Program-made: the position numbers and the translations under genes
From: an uncultured Chryseobacterium sp.
GTDB taxonomy: Bacteria > Bacteroidota > Bacteroidia > Flavobacteriales > Weeksellaceae
Assembly: GCA_913774355.1 (NCBI GenBank)
Contig: CAJYGB010000022.1
Coordinates: 124,001-188,000, forward strand
DNA length: 64,000 nt
Direction of reading: 5' to 3'
Notes under the pieces: model-generated
Told to the model about the DNA's origin: nothing
The model's input: only the letters and a program-made list of their open reading frames with translations
The model's database searches: none
Shown here: one piece after another, positions 24,007 to 33,527 of the stretch
How the letters are laid out: each line of letters opens with the position of its first letter
Numbering within the stretch: the first letter of the stretch is position 1

Positions 24007-24201
24007 TTATTTCTTTACACCGACCTTGCTCCAGGTATTCATTACGAAAAGCAACATCAGGCCGATAACCGCCGAGGCAATAGAAAATACAAACTTCGAG
24101 TTATCTTCAGACAGCATATCAGACTGCCAGTCCAAGGCATACACATTAATCGCGATAAATACGATAAACACTACCAAAAATACTTTATAAAACTTCTGCA
24201 T
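24007..24201 (-). CDS. Small two-helix membrane protein
   Basis: A 64-residue protein starting MQKFYKVFLVVFIVFIAINV at 24201. It has two hydrophobic helices (about 5-21 and 39-56) separated by a short polar loop (DWQSDMLSEDNSK). It begins 4 nt after the marC-like gene, so the two form an operon. The longer frame starting at 24321 overlaps marC coding and is rejected. Function unknown. Confidence 0.75.
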   Translation of the reverse strand: MQKFYKVFLVVFIVFIAINVYALDWQSDMLSEDNSKFVFSIASAVIGLMLLFVMNTWSKVGVKK

Positions 24202-24205
24202 GATC

Positions 24206-24808
24206 TTAAAAATTAATATAATTCTGCACCAACTGTGCAAAGTTTGCGGTAAATAATTTAATAGAAATCGCCAGCAGGATAATCCCGAAAACCTTCTGTA
24301 AAATAGCCAATGTCGCATCACCCATTTTCCTTTCCAGCCATGTGGCAGATTTCAGCACCAAATATACGAAAATTGTATTGAGTATAATTCCAAAAATAAT
24401 ATTAATATCATGAAATTCAGCTTTCAGGGACAGCGTGGTCGTTAAGGTTCCCGCACCTGCCACCAAGGGAAATGCAATCGGTACGATGGAAGCCGCCTTT
24501 ACTTCAGAGGTTTTGTTGATCTCAATCCCCAGGATCATTTCCAAGGCTATAATAAAAATCACAAAAGCACCGGCGATGGCAAATGAATTGACATCTACCC
24601 CGATAAATTTCAGGATTTTATTTCCAACGAAAAGGAATACCAGCATAATAGCTCCAGCAGTAAGTGTAGCTTTTTCGGCTTCAATCTGTCCATATTTCTG
24701 CTGAAGGCTTACTACAATGGGAATAGAGCCAATAATATCGATCACGGCAAAAAGAACCATAAAACAGGTTACGATCTCTTTAATAGAAAAATCATTAAAA
24801 ACGTCCAT
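24206..24808 (-). CDS. MarC family integral membrane protein
   Basis: A 200-residue membrane protein of the MarC/UPF0056 family. It has six hydrophobic helices and the conserved AVIDIIGSIPIVVSL (about 20-34), GAFVIFIIALEMILG and PIAFPLVAGAGTLTTTLSL. The family was once linked to multiple antibiotic resistance, but its substrate is unknown. The -7 box TATTTTTG at 24831-24838 (minus) lies 22 nt from the ATG. It is transcribed with the small membrane protein downstream. Confidence 0.93.
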   Translation of the reverse strand: MDVFNDFSIKEIVTCFMVLFAVIDIIGSIPIVVSLQQKYGQIEAEKATLTAGAIMLVFLFVGNKILKFIGVDVNSFAIAGAFVIFIIALEMILGIEINKTSEVKAASIVPIAFPLVAGAGTLTTTLSLKAEFHDINIIFGIILNTIFVYLVLKSATWLERKMGDATLAILQKVFGIILLAISIKLFTANFAQLVQNYINF

Positions 24809-24852
24809 CTATTCACAATTAAATATTTCGCAAAAATATGAAAATAAATTGA

Positions 24853-26592
24853 TTATTTGCTAATTCGTGAATATAAATTAACAATGGTTATCAACAGCTC
24901 ATCTATTGCGTCCGACGATTTTACCGGTGCATACTTTTCGATCTGTACCCGCTGGATGAGGCTGCGGTATTCTTCAGTAACAGCAGGCCCGTTTTGATAT
25001 TCAAGAGCTTTACCAAAATCTGCCGAAGCGTCTTCTGAATACTGTTTCCTTACTTCCCGGTCAAGCTCTTCAAAGGTCTGAAAAAACTTTTCGTAATCCG
25101 AATTATCCTTTAGATTTTCCAGATAGCTGAAATAATCATTAACGTCTGTTTTCAGGTTTTCCCTGATTTCCTGCTCGGTTTCTGCAATTGATCCGATAGA
25201 CTGAGGAATTGCTGTTTCCTTAACAGATCGTTTTTTTCTTTGCCATGTTTTAAATCCGAGATAAGCGATAAAAAGCACTAATAAAATAGCTATATTCGTA
25301 AAAAGGATGTTCCAGTGGAATTTGTTTTTTTCCTTTACCTTAAATGAAGTCGTTTTCAGGACCGGTGTATTTACCGTTTCCAGAAAAGTATTGGTGTATT
25401 CATTTACCTTTTCAACAGTCGTACGGGATTCAAGAATCTGATCATGTGAAAAAGCATTTACTGCCAGAGACTGTTCGCCAAGATCCACATATTCTTTATT
25501 TAACGGATCAAAAAATGCAAAATGCTCAGTCTTAATCGTAATTTCCCCTGCTTTTTTAGGAATCACCAGATAATTGGCCAGTACTTCCCCTTTCATGCCT
25601 TCGGTACCTACCATAACCCTGGAAGTAATCTTGGGGGCAAACACTTCATAATCGGGAGATGCGGCGATTTTAGGAAGCTCCATGCTTTTCAGGTTACCTT
25701 CCCCGGTAACTTTTACCAATACATTCATGGGTTTCTTAACCTCAACTTTTTCTTTTGAAATATTGGCCACGCTTACATTAAAGTTCCCGACTGCATTTTT
25801 AAAACATTCCGGTGAGCCTTCAGGAAGCTTTTTGACATTGATCTTTACCTTATTGGAAACAAGATGGTCTTTATGGGCATAAGAATTAAGGGACGCAGAA
25901 ACACCCGGAATATCCACATAACCGGCTTCATTGGGAAATACCATGAAAACAGCCAGGATCTGTGAAGCCATGCTTCCGTTATCTGAAGGATCGATTTCGG
26001 ATTTGGCAAAACTGATTGGGAATACATCAAGATTTTCCTGCTCCGGAAGATGGATATTTCTTATTTTCCTGAAATTATCCATGTTCCTGGAATACACCTT
26101 CAATACTGCAACAGTAGGCTGATCCTGATATACTTCGCGGTCTTCGATTTCCATATTCAGGTACACATCCTTTGAAGTATTTGCAGCAACCGACGTTTTC
26201 CTTTCAACATCTTTTACAAGGATTTCGAAAGGCTCGGTTTTATAAATTTTATTATTGATGGTAATCAGGAACGATCCTATTTTCAGCTTTCCATTCTGCT
26301 TTGGCTCAAGGGCAAGCCTGGTAACGGACTGTGAAACTACGGTATTGGTTTCCGGATCCATAAACGCATTGTTTACAGAACCTGTTCCGATAAGGTTGAA
26401 TTTGGAAAAATCCGGCAGGCGGAGTTTTGTCTGGGGATTGTATTCGCTTCCTGAAATTTCCAGAACAATACTCAGATTTACAACATCTTTCCCATTGTAG
26501 GTCGTCTTATCCGGCGTTACAGTAAGGTTTACCTGTCCGTAAGAAATTACGGAAATCAAAAGGACTAGTATGTAAATTATTCTATTCTGCAT
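24853..26592 (-). CDS. batD: BatD family protein (oxygen tolerance)
   Basis: A 579-residue exported protein. The signal peptide (IIYILVLLISVISYGQ) is followed by several Ig-like beta domains beginning VNLTVTPDKTTYNGKDVVNL. A single membrane helix lies at about 425-445 (WNILFTNIAILLVLFIAYLG), with a cytosolic helical tail after it. It is the last gene of the Bat operon. ATG 26592 overlaps the stop of the TPR gene by one base (TGATG). BatD proteins work with BatA/BatB and MoxR; their exact role is not known. Confidence 0.93.
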   Translation of the reverse strand: MQNRIIYILVLLISVISYGQVNLTVTPDKTTYNGKDVVNLSIVLEISGSEYNPQTKLRLPDFSKFNLIGTGSVNNAFMDPETNTVVSQSVTRLALEPKQNGKLKIGSFLITINNKIYKTEPFEILVKDVERKTSVAANTSKDVYLNMEIEDREVYQDQPTVAVLKVYSRNMDNFRKIRNIHLPEQENLDVFPISFAKSEIDPSDNGSMASQILAVFMVFPNEAGYVDIPGVSASLNSYAHKDHLVSNKVKINVKKLPEGSPECFKNAVGNFNVSVANISKEKVEVKKPMNVLVKVTGEGNLKSMELPKIAASPDYEVFAPKITSRVMVGTEGMKGEVLANYLVIPKKAGEITIKTEHFAFFDPLNKEYVDLGEQSLAVNAFSHDQILESRTTVEKVNEYTNTFLETVNTPVLKTTSFKVKEKNKFHWNILFTNIAILLVLFIAYLGFKTWQRKKRSVKETAIPQSIGSIAETEQEIRENLKTDVNDYFSYLENLKDNSDYEKFFQTFEELDREVRKQYSEDASADFGKALEYQNGPAVTEEYRSLIQRVQIEKYAPVKSSDAIDELLITIVNLYSRISK

Positions 26593-27338
26593 CACCAATC
26601 TTTCTCGTTGCTCTCGGGCATCGAATAAGAATTTTTGTTTAAAATTCTTCTGGCGGTTTCTTTTTCTTTATCGCTTACTTTATTGAGTATCTCATTTTCG
26701 AGGCCTTTCGGGATCTTTCCTTCATTGTTCTGGTTCCTGTTAGGATCGTTGCCCTGCCCTTTCCCCTGATTCTGCTGTCCCTGGCCCTGATCCTGTTTCT
26801 GGTCTTTAGGGCCCCCTTTCTGATCATCATTCTGTTGCTGGTCTTTTCCGCCGCCGCCTCCTTTACCGGAGTTATTCTTCTGCTGTTGTTTTTGCTGGTT
26901 TTCTTTTTCTTTCAGCTTGGCAATTTCGTAATTCTTACGTGTTGCTTCACTGTAAGGGTTTTGTTTCAGGGACTGCCTGTATATCTCTGCCGCTTTTTCC
27001 GGCTTCTTCATCTGCATATAAGTGTTTCCCAGATTATGAAGTGCTGCCGCTTTATCCGGAAGGGTCTGGGCCAGCTTCTGTGCCGTTTCAAACTCTGCTT
27101 TGGCCTCTTCATATTTTTTACTTTTATATAATGCGTTTCCTAAATTGTAATGCCCTGTAAAGTCTTTGCTGTTTTTCCGGATGGCTTCCAGGTACTTTAC
27201 AGATGCACCGTCATAATCTTTGCCGTTGAACTTTTCGTTCCCTTCATACACGAGCGTGCGATAGTTCTCCTGGCCGAAAAGGAAACCTGAGAAAAGGAAA
27301 ACAACAATAAACGACAAAAAAATGATTTTAGTATTCAT
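26592..27338 (-). CDS. TPR protein of the Bat operon (BatC/BatE-like)
   Basis: A 248-residue exported TPR protein. The signal peptide MNTKIIFLSFIVVFLFSGFL is followed by three TPR units (about 30-135: GKDYDGASVKYLEAIRKNSK, YNLGNALYKSKKYEEAKAEF, HNLGNTYMQMKKPEKAAEIY). A low-complexity Gln/Gly/Lys-rich stretch (about 150-215) and a short tail follow. ATG 27338 starts the signal peptide. A 100-nt gap and a TAATTTTG box (27345-27352, minus) upstream hint at an internal promoter for this gene and batD. Confidence 0.9.
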   Translation of the reverse strand: MNTKIIFLSFIVVFLFSGFLFGQENYRTLVYEGNEKFNGKDYDGASVKYLEAIRKNSKDFTGHYNLGNALYKSKKYEEAKAEFETAQKLAQTLPDKAAALHNLGNTYMQMKKPEKAAEIYRQSLKQNPYSEATRKNYEIAKLKEKENQQKQQQKNNSGKGGGGGKDQQQNDDQKGGPKDQKQDQGQGQQNQGKGQGNDPNRNQNNEGKIPKGLENEILNKVSDKEKETARRILNKNSYSMPESNEKDW

Positions 27339-27438
27339 TACGTGCAAAATTATTCCTTTATATGTTAATAAACAGCGTTTTATTTGTTAAAATTGGGTTA
27401 AAGTAATTGACTGAAACTGAGACAATGACTCCTCATTT

Positions 27439-28446
27439 CTAAAGATTGAAATCTCTTTTGGGATTAAAAATATAGATCAGGAAAAAGAAAAACAATGATA
27501 CCGCCAGGAAATACTGATAATAATGGTTGGCATTCTGTGATTTCACCATGGTCTCCGAGGATCCCGATTTCTTTTTTAAAGCATCCAGAATCCGGTCCGG
27601 TGCTTCATTAATATTATTTCCGTCGATATAGGTTCCGCCGGTAGCATCTGCCATTTTTCTAAGGGCTTCCGTCTGTCTTTTGGAAATCACGGTCTGCCCG
27701 TTCATATCGCTTTTATATCCCATCAGCTGGCCGAAAACATATTCCGGTACCGGAGCCCCCTCTTCTGTTCCGATTCCAACGGAAGTGATCATGATTCCTT
27801 CTTTCCTGGCTAATCGAATCGCGGCATCATCATTTCCTTCGTTATCTTCACCGTCGCTTAACAAAACGACTTTCCGCCCGTCTTTGCTTACATTTTTAAA
27901 TTTCTCGACGGCTATTTTCATCGCGTTTAAAAAGTCTGTTCCCTGGATCTGCATCGAATTGGTTTCAATGCCGCTGATATAGGTTTCCGCTGAACCGTAA
28001 TCAGTCGTTAGCGGCATAATCGAGGTTGCCTGCCCCGCAAAGATGACGATTCCGACTTTATCGTTTTTCATTTTCTGCATGGTCTGGAGCATCAGGTTTT
28101 TCGCTTCTGTAAGACGGCTCGGATTAATATCTTCCGCATTCATCGAATTGGAGACGTCCATCACGAAAATAACGTTATTCAGTTTCTGGCTGGTTTTAAT
28201 TTCTTCCGAACCATTCAGGAGATCGATGATCGAAAAAATCAAAAATAAGATAGCCAGTAAATAAAGAGCCGGAAAAAATTTAGTGAATCCCGATCTTTTC
28301 TCAAATAAATGCTCATGAAACTGACTGTCTGCAAAGAGTGCCCTTTTGTTTTTCTTCCATTTCAGGTAACGGATCAGAAAAGCAGCTAACAGCGGCAAAA
28401 GCAACAGCAATAATAAATACCAATAATTCCCTAAATACCAGTCCAT
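27439..28446 (-). CDS. batB: von Willebrand A-domain membrane protein (BatB)
   Basis: A 335-residue protein with two N-terminal hydrophobic helices, a VWA domain at about 85-290 and a C-terminal helix at about 312-330. The MIDAS motif is intact: DVSNSMNAEDI (D-x-S-x-S/N), the Thr in PLTTDYGSAE, and LLSDGEDNEG. It may use divalent metal for protein binding. The start codon overlaps the stop of BatA by one base at 28446, which indicates tight coupling. Confidence 0.93.
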   Translation of the reverse strand: MDWYLGNYWYLLLLLLLPLLAAFLIRYLKWKKNKRALFADSQFHEHLFEKRSGFTKFFPALYLLAILFLIFSIIDLLNGSEEIKTSQKLNNVIFVMDVSNSMNAEDINPSRLTEAKNLMLQTMQKMKNDKVGIVIFAGQATSIMPLTTDYGSAETYISGIETNSMQIQGTDFLNAMKIAVEKFKNVSKDGRKVVLLSDGEDNEGNDDAAIRLARKEGIMITSVGIGTEEGAPVPEYVFGQLMGYKSDMNGQTVISKRQTEALRKMADATGGTYIDGNNINEAPDRILDALKKKSGSSETMVKSQNANHYYQYFLAVSLFFFFLIYIFNPKRDFNL

Positions 28447-29438
28447 CAGCTTAAAATTTTATAAAACACCCATCTCAGCAAAGCATCCACGAAAAGCAAA
28501 CCCAAAGCCACCCAAAGGAAAATTTTGAAATATTCCTGATAATTAAAGAGTTTGGCAACTTTTACATCGGATTTCTCCAGTTGGTTGATTTCGTCATATA
28601 CTTCCTCAAGACTGCTGTTTGAGGTAGCCCTGAAATATTTTCCCCCTGTCATCTGGGCAACTTCTTTTAAAACCGGTTCATCAATTTTCACTTCTGTTTC
28701 CGTAAAGACCAAGTCTCCGAAAATATCCTGCTGGGTAGGCATTAATGCATATCCGTTGGTTCCGATCCCAATGGAATATACTTTAATTCCGTTATTTTTG
28801 GCAAGCTCCGCAGCAATCGCAGGAGGCATCGCATTTTCTATCGTATTGACCCCATCCGTCATCAGGATGATGATCTTGCTTTTCGCTTTGCTGTTCTTCA
28901 AATGGTTAACGGCTACGGAAAGCCCTTCGCCGATTGCCGTTCCCGGCTGTAATTCCAGCGGGTTCAGGCTGTTTAATTCATCCACGACCACCTGATGATC
29001 GGAAGTTACAGGAACTTTCGTAAAAGCTTCTCCTGAATAGGCTACCAGTCCGATCCTGTCATTCGGTCTTTTATTTACGAATTTAATGGCAATATCTTTT
29101 AATGCGGTCAAACGGTCAGGGGTGAGGTCTTTGGCCAGCATACTCAAGGAAACATCCACCGAAAGCATGATATCGATTCCTTTGGTGTCATCGCGGTCTT
29201 GGGAAATCGTGAAAGTCCTCGGTCTTGCCATGGCAATGATCAGAGCCGACAGGATCAGGTATTTCGAAATCTTCAGGAAAAACATCACGATATGGATTCC
29301 GCCGCTGTCGCCCATATTCTTAACCGTCGGGACTTTGATTCCTTTTCTTTTCTGTTTGCTGATATCCCTGAACAGAAGGGGGATAAAAAGCACAAACAAC
29401 AGTAAGAACCACGGACTGTAAAATTCAAAATTAAACAT
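28446..29438 (-). CDS. batA: von Willebrand A-domain membrane protein (BatA)
   Basis: A 330-residue protein. Two N-terminal helices (about 8-25 and 53-70) precede a VWA domain with MIDAS residues in MLSVDVSLSMLAKDL, then VPVTSDHQ and ILMTDGVNTIENA. A C-terminal helix lies at about 307-325. It overlaps the preceding gene by 8 nt and the following batB by one base. In the Bat system BatA and BatB are thought to form an inner-membrane complex in the periplasm. Confidence 0.94.
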   Translation of the reverse strand: MFNFEFYSPWFLLLFVLFIPLLFRDISKQKRKGIKVPTVKNMGDSGGIHIVMFFLKISKYLILSALIIAMARPRTFTISQDRDDTKGIDIMLSVDVSLSMLAKDLTPDRLTALKDIAIKFVNKRPNDRIGLVAYSGEAFTKVPVTSDHQVVVDELNSLNPLELQPGTAIGEGLSVAVNHLKNSKAKSKIIILMTDGVNTIENAMPPAIAAELAKNNGIKVYSIGIGTNGYALMPTQQDIFGDLVFTETEVKIDEPVLKEVAQMTGGKYFRATSNSSLEEVYDEINQLEKSDVKVAKLFNYQEYFKIFLWVALGLLFVDALLRWVFYKILS

Positions 29439-30327
29439 CTTTCCTCAGGTTTTCGAATTCCAAATCTTTTGATGACCGCTTTACAAACGCCGTGATATCT
29501 GCCAGATCTTTTTCCATAGTCTGCTGATCAGGGAATGTTTTGGCAAATTTTACAAGGTCGCCCCTTACAAATACGTCTTCCACCACACGTTCATTTTCCT
29601 GGGAAATCGTATTGTTTTTCTTCATCAGATCAACAAGGTCGTCCGTTAACAATACATCCGCAGGCAGGCGGTACTGGGTTGTGATAAATTTTCTTGAAAT
29701 ATCAATCAGTTCCACATAGAATGAACGGTAGTTTCCTGTTTCCACATATTTTTTTTTCTTTAGCGAATCCAGTTCTTTCAGGGTCTGGTTAGTCGCAACT
29801 ACCGGTGAACTTTTTTTCTTTCGTCCGTATTTCACAAACACGATGATCGCAACAATCAGGCAGATCAATGCAATCGCTGCCAGTATATACAACTTGTACA
29901 GTTGCCAGTAATCGGTTACTTCAAGTTTTACGTCTTTGTTGTTCATGATGTCATTGATCGGATCCGATTTCTGAGCCGTATTGATCACATCGATTTCATA
30001 AGGAATGGTCTTCAGAACCTTCCCTCCTACTTTAAATTCCAGTTCGGGAATCGTAAATTTCCCTTCATCAAAAACGGCAAACTCAATCCTCCGGTAATAG
30101 ACATCCTGTGTCTGGGCAATACTGTCTTTAATTTCCTCGAAATGAAAAGGAAGCAATTCATTTTTAGGAGCGGCGGAAACCTTTTCGTTATGAAGATTAT
30201 TGATCGTTACGACAATATGGTTTACTTCTCCCAAAGCGATGGTCTTTTTTTCAACGCTGGAAGAAAGGATCTGTGAAAAAGCATTTGCACAGACTAAAAA
30301 ACAGAATAATACTATTAATTTTTTCAA
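29431..30327 (-). CDS. BatD-like/DUF4381-like membrane protein
   Basis: A 298-residue protein with a signal peptide (KKLIVLFCFLVCANAFSQ) and an N-terminal beta domain like the first part of BatD (SSVEKKTIALGEVNHIVVTI). One membrane helix lies at about 148-169 (LYILAAIALICLIVAIIVFV), followed by a helical cytosolic region (ELIDISRKFITTQYRLPADV). It sits between the DUF58 and batA genes, the usual position for this Bat partner. It overlaps batA by 8 nt. Confidence 0.85.
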   Translation of the reverse strand: MKKLIVLFCFLVCANAFSQILSSSVEKKTIALGEVNHIVVTINNLHNEKVSAAPKNELLPFHFEEIKDSIAQTQDVYYRRIEFAVFDEGKFTIPELEFKVGGKVLKTIPYEIDVINTAQKSDPINDIMNNKDVKLEVTDYWQLYKLYILAAIALICLIVAIIVFVKYGRKKKSSPVVATNQTLKELDSLKKKKYVETGNYRSFYVELIDISRKFITTQYRLPADVLLTDDLVDLMKKNNTISQENERVVEDVFVRGDLVKFAKTFPDQQTMEKDLADITAFVKRSSKDLEFENLRKDV

Positions 30328-30369
30328 TTTAAATACATTTTAAAATGAGCAGTGCTCATTCCTTTGAAT

Positions 30370-31233
30370 TTATTTTTTCTGAAAATAACCGTACAGCAGT
30401 TTAGAATAATCGGCTCCAGTGTTCACATTCATAAAACTTGCGGAACTGTTGGCAAAATCTTCTTCCAGTGCTTTCAGTTTCTGTTTTTGCGCTTCCGCAA
30501 AATTGTACCTCCATCTTGCATTTGAAGTGTTTGCCCAAACCTGCTTTCCGGTTTCCGCATCATACAGTAACGTATAGCCTACATCCGGAATCTCATTATC
30601 TTTTTCATCGTAGATTCTCATCCCCAGCAGCTGGTGCTTTTTGGAAGCTACCCTCAGCATTTTGGAATCATATTCGTCTTCAAAATCCGAAAACAGGAAG
30701 ACGAGTGATTTTCTTTTGAAAATGCCCATCATATATTCCATGGCCTTGTCGATCTTAGAAACTGCAGGCACATAATCCGCTGTCAGGATCATGCTGATAA
30801 TCGACAGGATATGCTTTCTTCCTTTTTGTGGGGGAACCACTTTGTATACTTTATCTGCAAACAGGATAAGTCCGACTTTATCATTGTTCCCCGCTGCTGA
30901 AAAACCCAGGCTTGCAGCAATTTCTGCTACATATTCCCTTTTCAGCTGGGTTTTGGTTCCGTAATCCATCGATGCCGAAATATCAACAAGCAGCATCATG
31001 GTCAGTTCCCGCTCTTCTTCCATTACTTTTACGAAAGGTTCGCGGAAACGGGCGGTCTTGTTCCAGTCGATTCTCCGGATCTCGTCACCGAACTGGTATG
31101 GGCGGACTTCCGAGAAAGTCATTCCCTGTCCTTTAAAAGCACTGTGATATTGCCCCATCAAAGTAGCTTCCGTCTTCTTTCGAGTACGGATCTCAATTTG
31201 CTTTACTTTTTTTACAATATCTTTTATCTGCAT
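30370..31233 (-). CDS. DUF58 domain protein
   Basis: A 287-residue cytosolic protein of the DUF58/VWA-like group. The family core is clear: YHSAFKGQGMTFSEVRPYQF, GDEIRRIDWNKTARFREPFV, LLVDISASMDYGTK, and LVFLFSDFEDEYDSKML. It lacks a membrane helix. In Bat operons it follows moxR and is thought to be a client or partner of the MoxR ATPase. A GNAT gene separates the two here. Confidence 0.92.
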   Translation of the reverse strand: MQIKDIVKKVKQIEIRTRKKTEATLMGQYHSAFKGQGMTFSEVRPYQFGDEIRRIDWNKTARFREPFVKVMEEERELTMMLLVDISASMDYGTKTQLKREYVAEIAASLGFSAAGNNDKVGLILFADKVYKVVPPQKGRKHILSIISMILTADYVPAVSKIDKAMEYMMGIFKRKSLVFLFSDFEDEYDSKMLRVASKKHQLLGMRIYDEKDNEIPDVGYTLLYDAETGKQVWANTSNARWRYNFAEAQKQKLKALEEDFANSSASFMNVNTGADYSKLLYGYFQKK

Positions 31234-31250
31234 AGCACTTAATTAGTTTG

Positions 31251-31355
31251 GAGTTCAATGTTTTGGGTTCAACGTTTTTAGTTGGAATATTTAAGTTTAA
31301 AAATCTTTAGCACAAATGATAAAACTTTAAACCTTGAACATTAAACCTTGAACTC
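31251..31355. repeat. Inverted-repeat spacer element
   Basis: The left arm GAGTTCAATGTTTTGGG (from 31251) and the right arm ending TTGAACTC (31355) are imperfect inverted copies, about 23 of 30 positions. The right arm holds a tandem TTAAACCTTGAAC and the last codons of the GNAT gene. It is related to the pair at 33528 and 33961. Confidence 0.5.
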
Positions 31356-31799
31356 AATGGAAACATTCAACCATTCATCATCAAATTTCGGACTGTATTT
31401 TTTATAAAAGTTAATAGCCGGCTCATTCCAGTTAAGTACCTGGAAAACCATGCCGCTATAATTATTTGATTTTCCATAATCCGTCGTTGCCTCAAATAGC
31501 TTTTTGCCAATCTGTTTTCCTCTCATTTCTTCCGTCACTACCAGATCTTCAAGATACAGCCTTCTGCCTTTCCAGGTTGAATACCGATCATAAAACAATG
31601 AAATCCCGACAATCTCACCGGCCGTTTCCGCCACAAAAGCGCCCCAAACCGGAGCGTTGCCGAATCCGTCTTCCGTAAACTGCTCGAGAGTCAGGGTCAC
31701 TTCATGCAATGCCTTTTCATATTCAGCCAGTTCTTTAATCAGTTCCATCATTGGCGTACAGTCTTCGCGGACTGCCTTTCTTATCGTTACTTCATCCAT
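31341..31799 (-). CDS. GNAT N-acetyltransferase (diamine acetyltransferase-like)
   Basis: A 152-residue acetyltransferase. The sequence TIRKAVREDCTPMMELIKEL, the substrate-side YEKALHEV, VGISLFYDRYSTWKGRRLYL, and EDLVVTEEMRGKQIGKKLF (acetyl-CoA loop R-G-x-x-I-G-x-x-L) match the spermidine/spermine acetyltransferase-like branch. The final NEPAINFYKKYS is also typical. It lies inside the Bat operon; its ATG overlaps the moxR stop (TAATG). The link to Bat function is unknown. Confidence 0.9.
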   Translation of the reverse strand: MDEVTIRKAVREDCTPMMELIKELAEYEKALHEVTLTLEQFTEDGFGNAPVWGAFVAETAGEIVGISLFYDRYSTWKGRRLYLEDLVVTEEMRGKQIGKKLFEATTDYGKSNNYSGMVFQVLNWNEPAINFYKKYSPKFDDEWLNVSIEFKV

Positions 31800-32803
31800 T
31801 ACGGAGCCTGGATTTTCGCTAAAATTCTGTTGATGATTTCTTCTGATGAAATTTCTTCCGCTTCCGCCTCGAAGGTTAAACCAATCCTGTGTCTCAATAC
31901 ATCTTTAGCCAGTGCTTTCACATCTTCAGGAATGACAAAAGCCCTTCCTTTCAGGAATGCATAAGCTCTGGAAGCTATCGCCAGGTTAATGGATGCCCTT
32001 GGAGAAGCTCCGAAACCGATGTAATTTTTCAGTTCGGCTAATCCGTAATTTTCAGGAAAACGGGTAGCAAAAACCATATCCAGGATGTATTTCTCAATTT
32101 TTTCGTCAAGATAGATCTGATTGATCAGCTCTTTCGCTGCAACAATATGCTCCAGGGAAATCACCGGTTTTACCGTCGGCTGATGTGAAGTGGAAACCAT
32201 CCGCATCACCAGCCTTTCATCTTCAAACTTAGGATAATCGATGGTGCACTTCAGCATAAAACGGTCGCTTTGTGCTTCCGGAAGCAGATAGGTTCCTTCC
32301 TGATCGATCGGGTTCTGGGTAGCTAATACAAGGAAAGGCTTTGGCAGTTTCATGGTTTCATCACCAATCGTTACCTGCTTTTCCTGCATGACCTCCAACA
32401 GTGCTGACTGCACTTTGGCCGGAGCCCGGTTGATCTCATCCGCCAGTACAAAGTTGGCAAAAACAGGACCTCTTTTAATAGAAAAATCGTTGTCTTTCAC
32501 ATTGTAGATCATAGTTCCTACAACGTCGGCAGGCAACAAATCCGGTGTAAACTGGATTCGCGAGAACTGTCCATGAACCGCATCTGCCAAAGTTTTGATG
32601 GCCAGGGTTTTTGCCAGTCCCGGAACGCCTTCCAGCAGAACGTGTCCATTCCCTAAAAGTCCTATTAAAAGACGGTCGATCATATATTCCTGACCGATAA
32701 TTACTTTGTTGATTTCTTCGCGAAGACGGGAAAAATAGAAGTTAGCTTCCTTTACCTGTTCTGTGAGCTGACGAATATCATCCGCCTGATATGTATCTGA
32801 CAT
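31799..32803 (-). CDS. moxR: MoxR-family AAA ATPase
   Basis: A 334-residue AAA+ ATPase, first gene of the Bat operon. Walker A is in LEGVPGLAKTLAIKTLA (the MoxR form G-x-P-G-x-A/G-K-T), Walker B is FVLADEINRAPAKVQSALLE, sensor 1 is VLATQNPIDQEGTYLLPEAQ, and the arginine-finger/sensor 2 region is FGASPRASINLAIASRAYAF. ATG 32803 (MSDTYQADDIRQL) is preferred to the frame start at 32848, since the added residues are low-complexity. It probably acts as a chaperone for the VWA proteins downstream. Confidence 0.96.
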   Translation of the reverse strand: MSDTYQADDIRQLTEQVKEANFYFSRLREEINKVIIGQEYMIDRLLIGLLGNGHVLLEGVPGLAKTLAIKTLADAVHGQFSRIQFTPDLLPADVVGTMIYNVKDNDFSIKRGPVFANFVLADEINRAPAKVQSALLEVMQEKQVTIGDETMKLPKPFLVLATQNPIDQEGTYLLPEAQSDRFMLKCTIDYPKFEDERLVMRMVSTSHQPTVKPVISLEHIVAAKELINQIYLDEKIEKYILDMVFATRFPENYGLAELKNYIGFGASPRASINLAIASRAYAFLKGRAFVIPEDVKALAKDVLRHRIGLTFEAEAEEISSEEIINRILAKIQAP

Positions 32804-33004
32804 AGTCTTATTTAAAATAATTGGTAAATTTCTAATAAATACTTGCATTAATCAACACAAAAAATGCCATCTTTGAGTTAAAGTTTGTTAAATATTCCGG
32901 CTTTAGTGTGAGATTCCAAACAGGTGTATCCCTTAGAATTCAGGAGCATGATTTCCGTTTTTCATAAAAATATATAAATTTCACCCTAATGCCCCGTTCA
33001 AAAA

Positions 33005-33035
33005 TTGTCATTTCCAGTTTATTAAACTATTTTTG
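33005..33035 (+). promoter_or_regulatory. Promoter of the dinB-like gene
   Basis: TTG (33005-33007), a 20-nt spacer and TATTTTTG (33028-33035), a full match to the Bacteroidetes form, 20 nt before the ATG at 33055. Confidence 0.7.
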
Positions 33036-33054
33036 GTGATTAAAAATTTGCAAA

Positions 33055-33525
33055 ATGAATTATCATTTTCAAGCGCACCGTCAGGTCCGGAAGAATCTTC
33101 TCGATATTTTACAGAATACTTCGCACGAAGACCTGCTGCTGATTCCAGACGGTTTCAACAATAACCTGTACTGGAATATTGCCCACACCGTGGCTACCCA
33201 GCAGCTCCTGCATTATTATCTGAGCGGAAATCCTTTCAGAATCGATAAGTACTGGATCGAAACGTATAAAAAAGGAACCCTGCCGAATCTGGACGTTCAG
33301 AAATCGGAAGTGGAAGACCTCGAGTTCCTGCTGACGGAAACTTCAAAAATCCTGATGAAGGATTATGACAGCGATCTGTTTTCAGATTACACGCCTTACA
33401 CCACCAGTTTCGGAATGGACCTGAAAAGCATCCAGGATGCGATTATCTTCAATAACATGCATGAAGGACTGCACTATGGATATGCGCTGGCACAGAAAAG
33501 AGCCATTTTAGGAGAAAAATATTAA
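33055..33525 (+). CDS. DinB family protein
   Basis: A 156-residue four-helix protein of the DinB/YfiT-like group. His residues in NIAHTVATQQLLHYYLSG (about residue 44) and MHEGLHYGYALAQKR (about 140-145) are placed as metal ligands of the family. Some relatives are bacillithiol S-transferases. A YpdA-like oxidoreductase at 42653 would fit bacillithiol chemistry, but that link is an inference. Confidence 0.88.
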   Translation: MNYHFQAHRQVRKNLLDILQNTSHEDLLLIPDGFNNNLYWNIAHTVATQQLLHYYLSGNPFRIDKYWIETYKKGTLPNLDVQKSEVEDLEFLLTETSKILMKDYDSDLFSDYTPYTTSFGMDLKSIQDAIIFNNMHEGLHYGYALAQKRAILGEKY

Positions 33526-33527
33526 CT

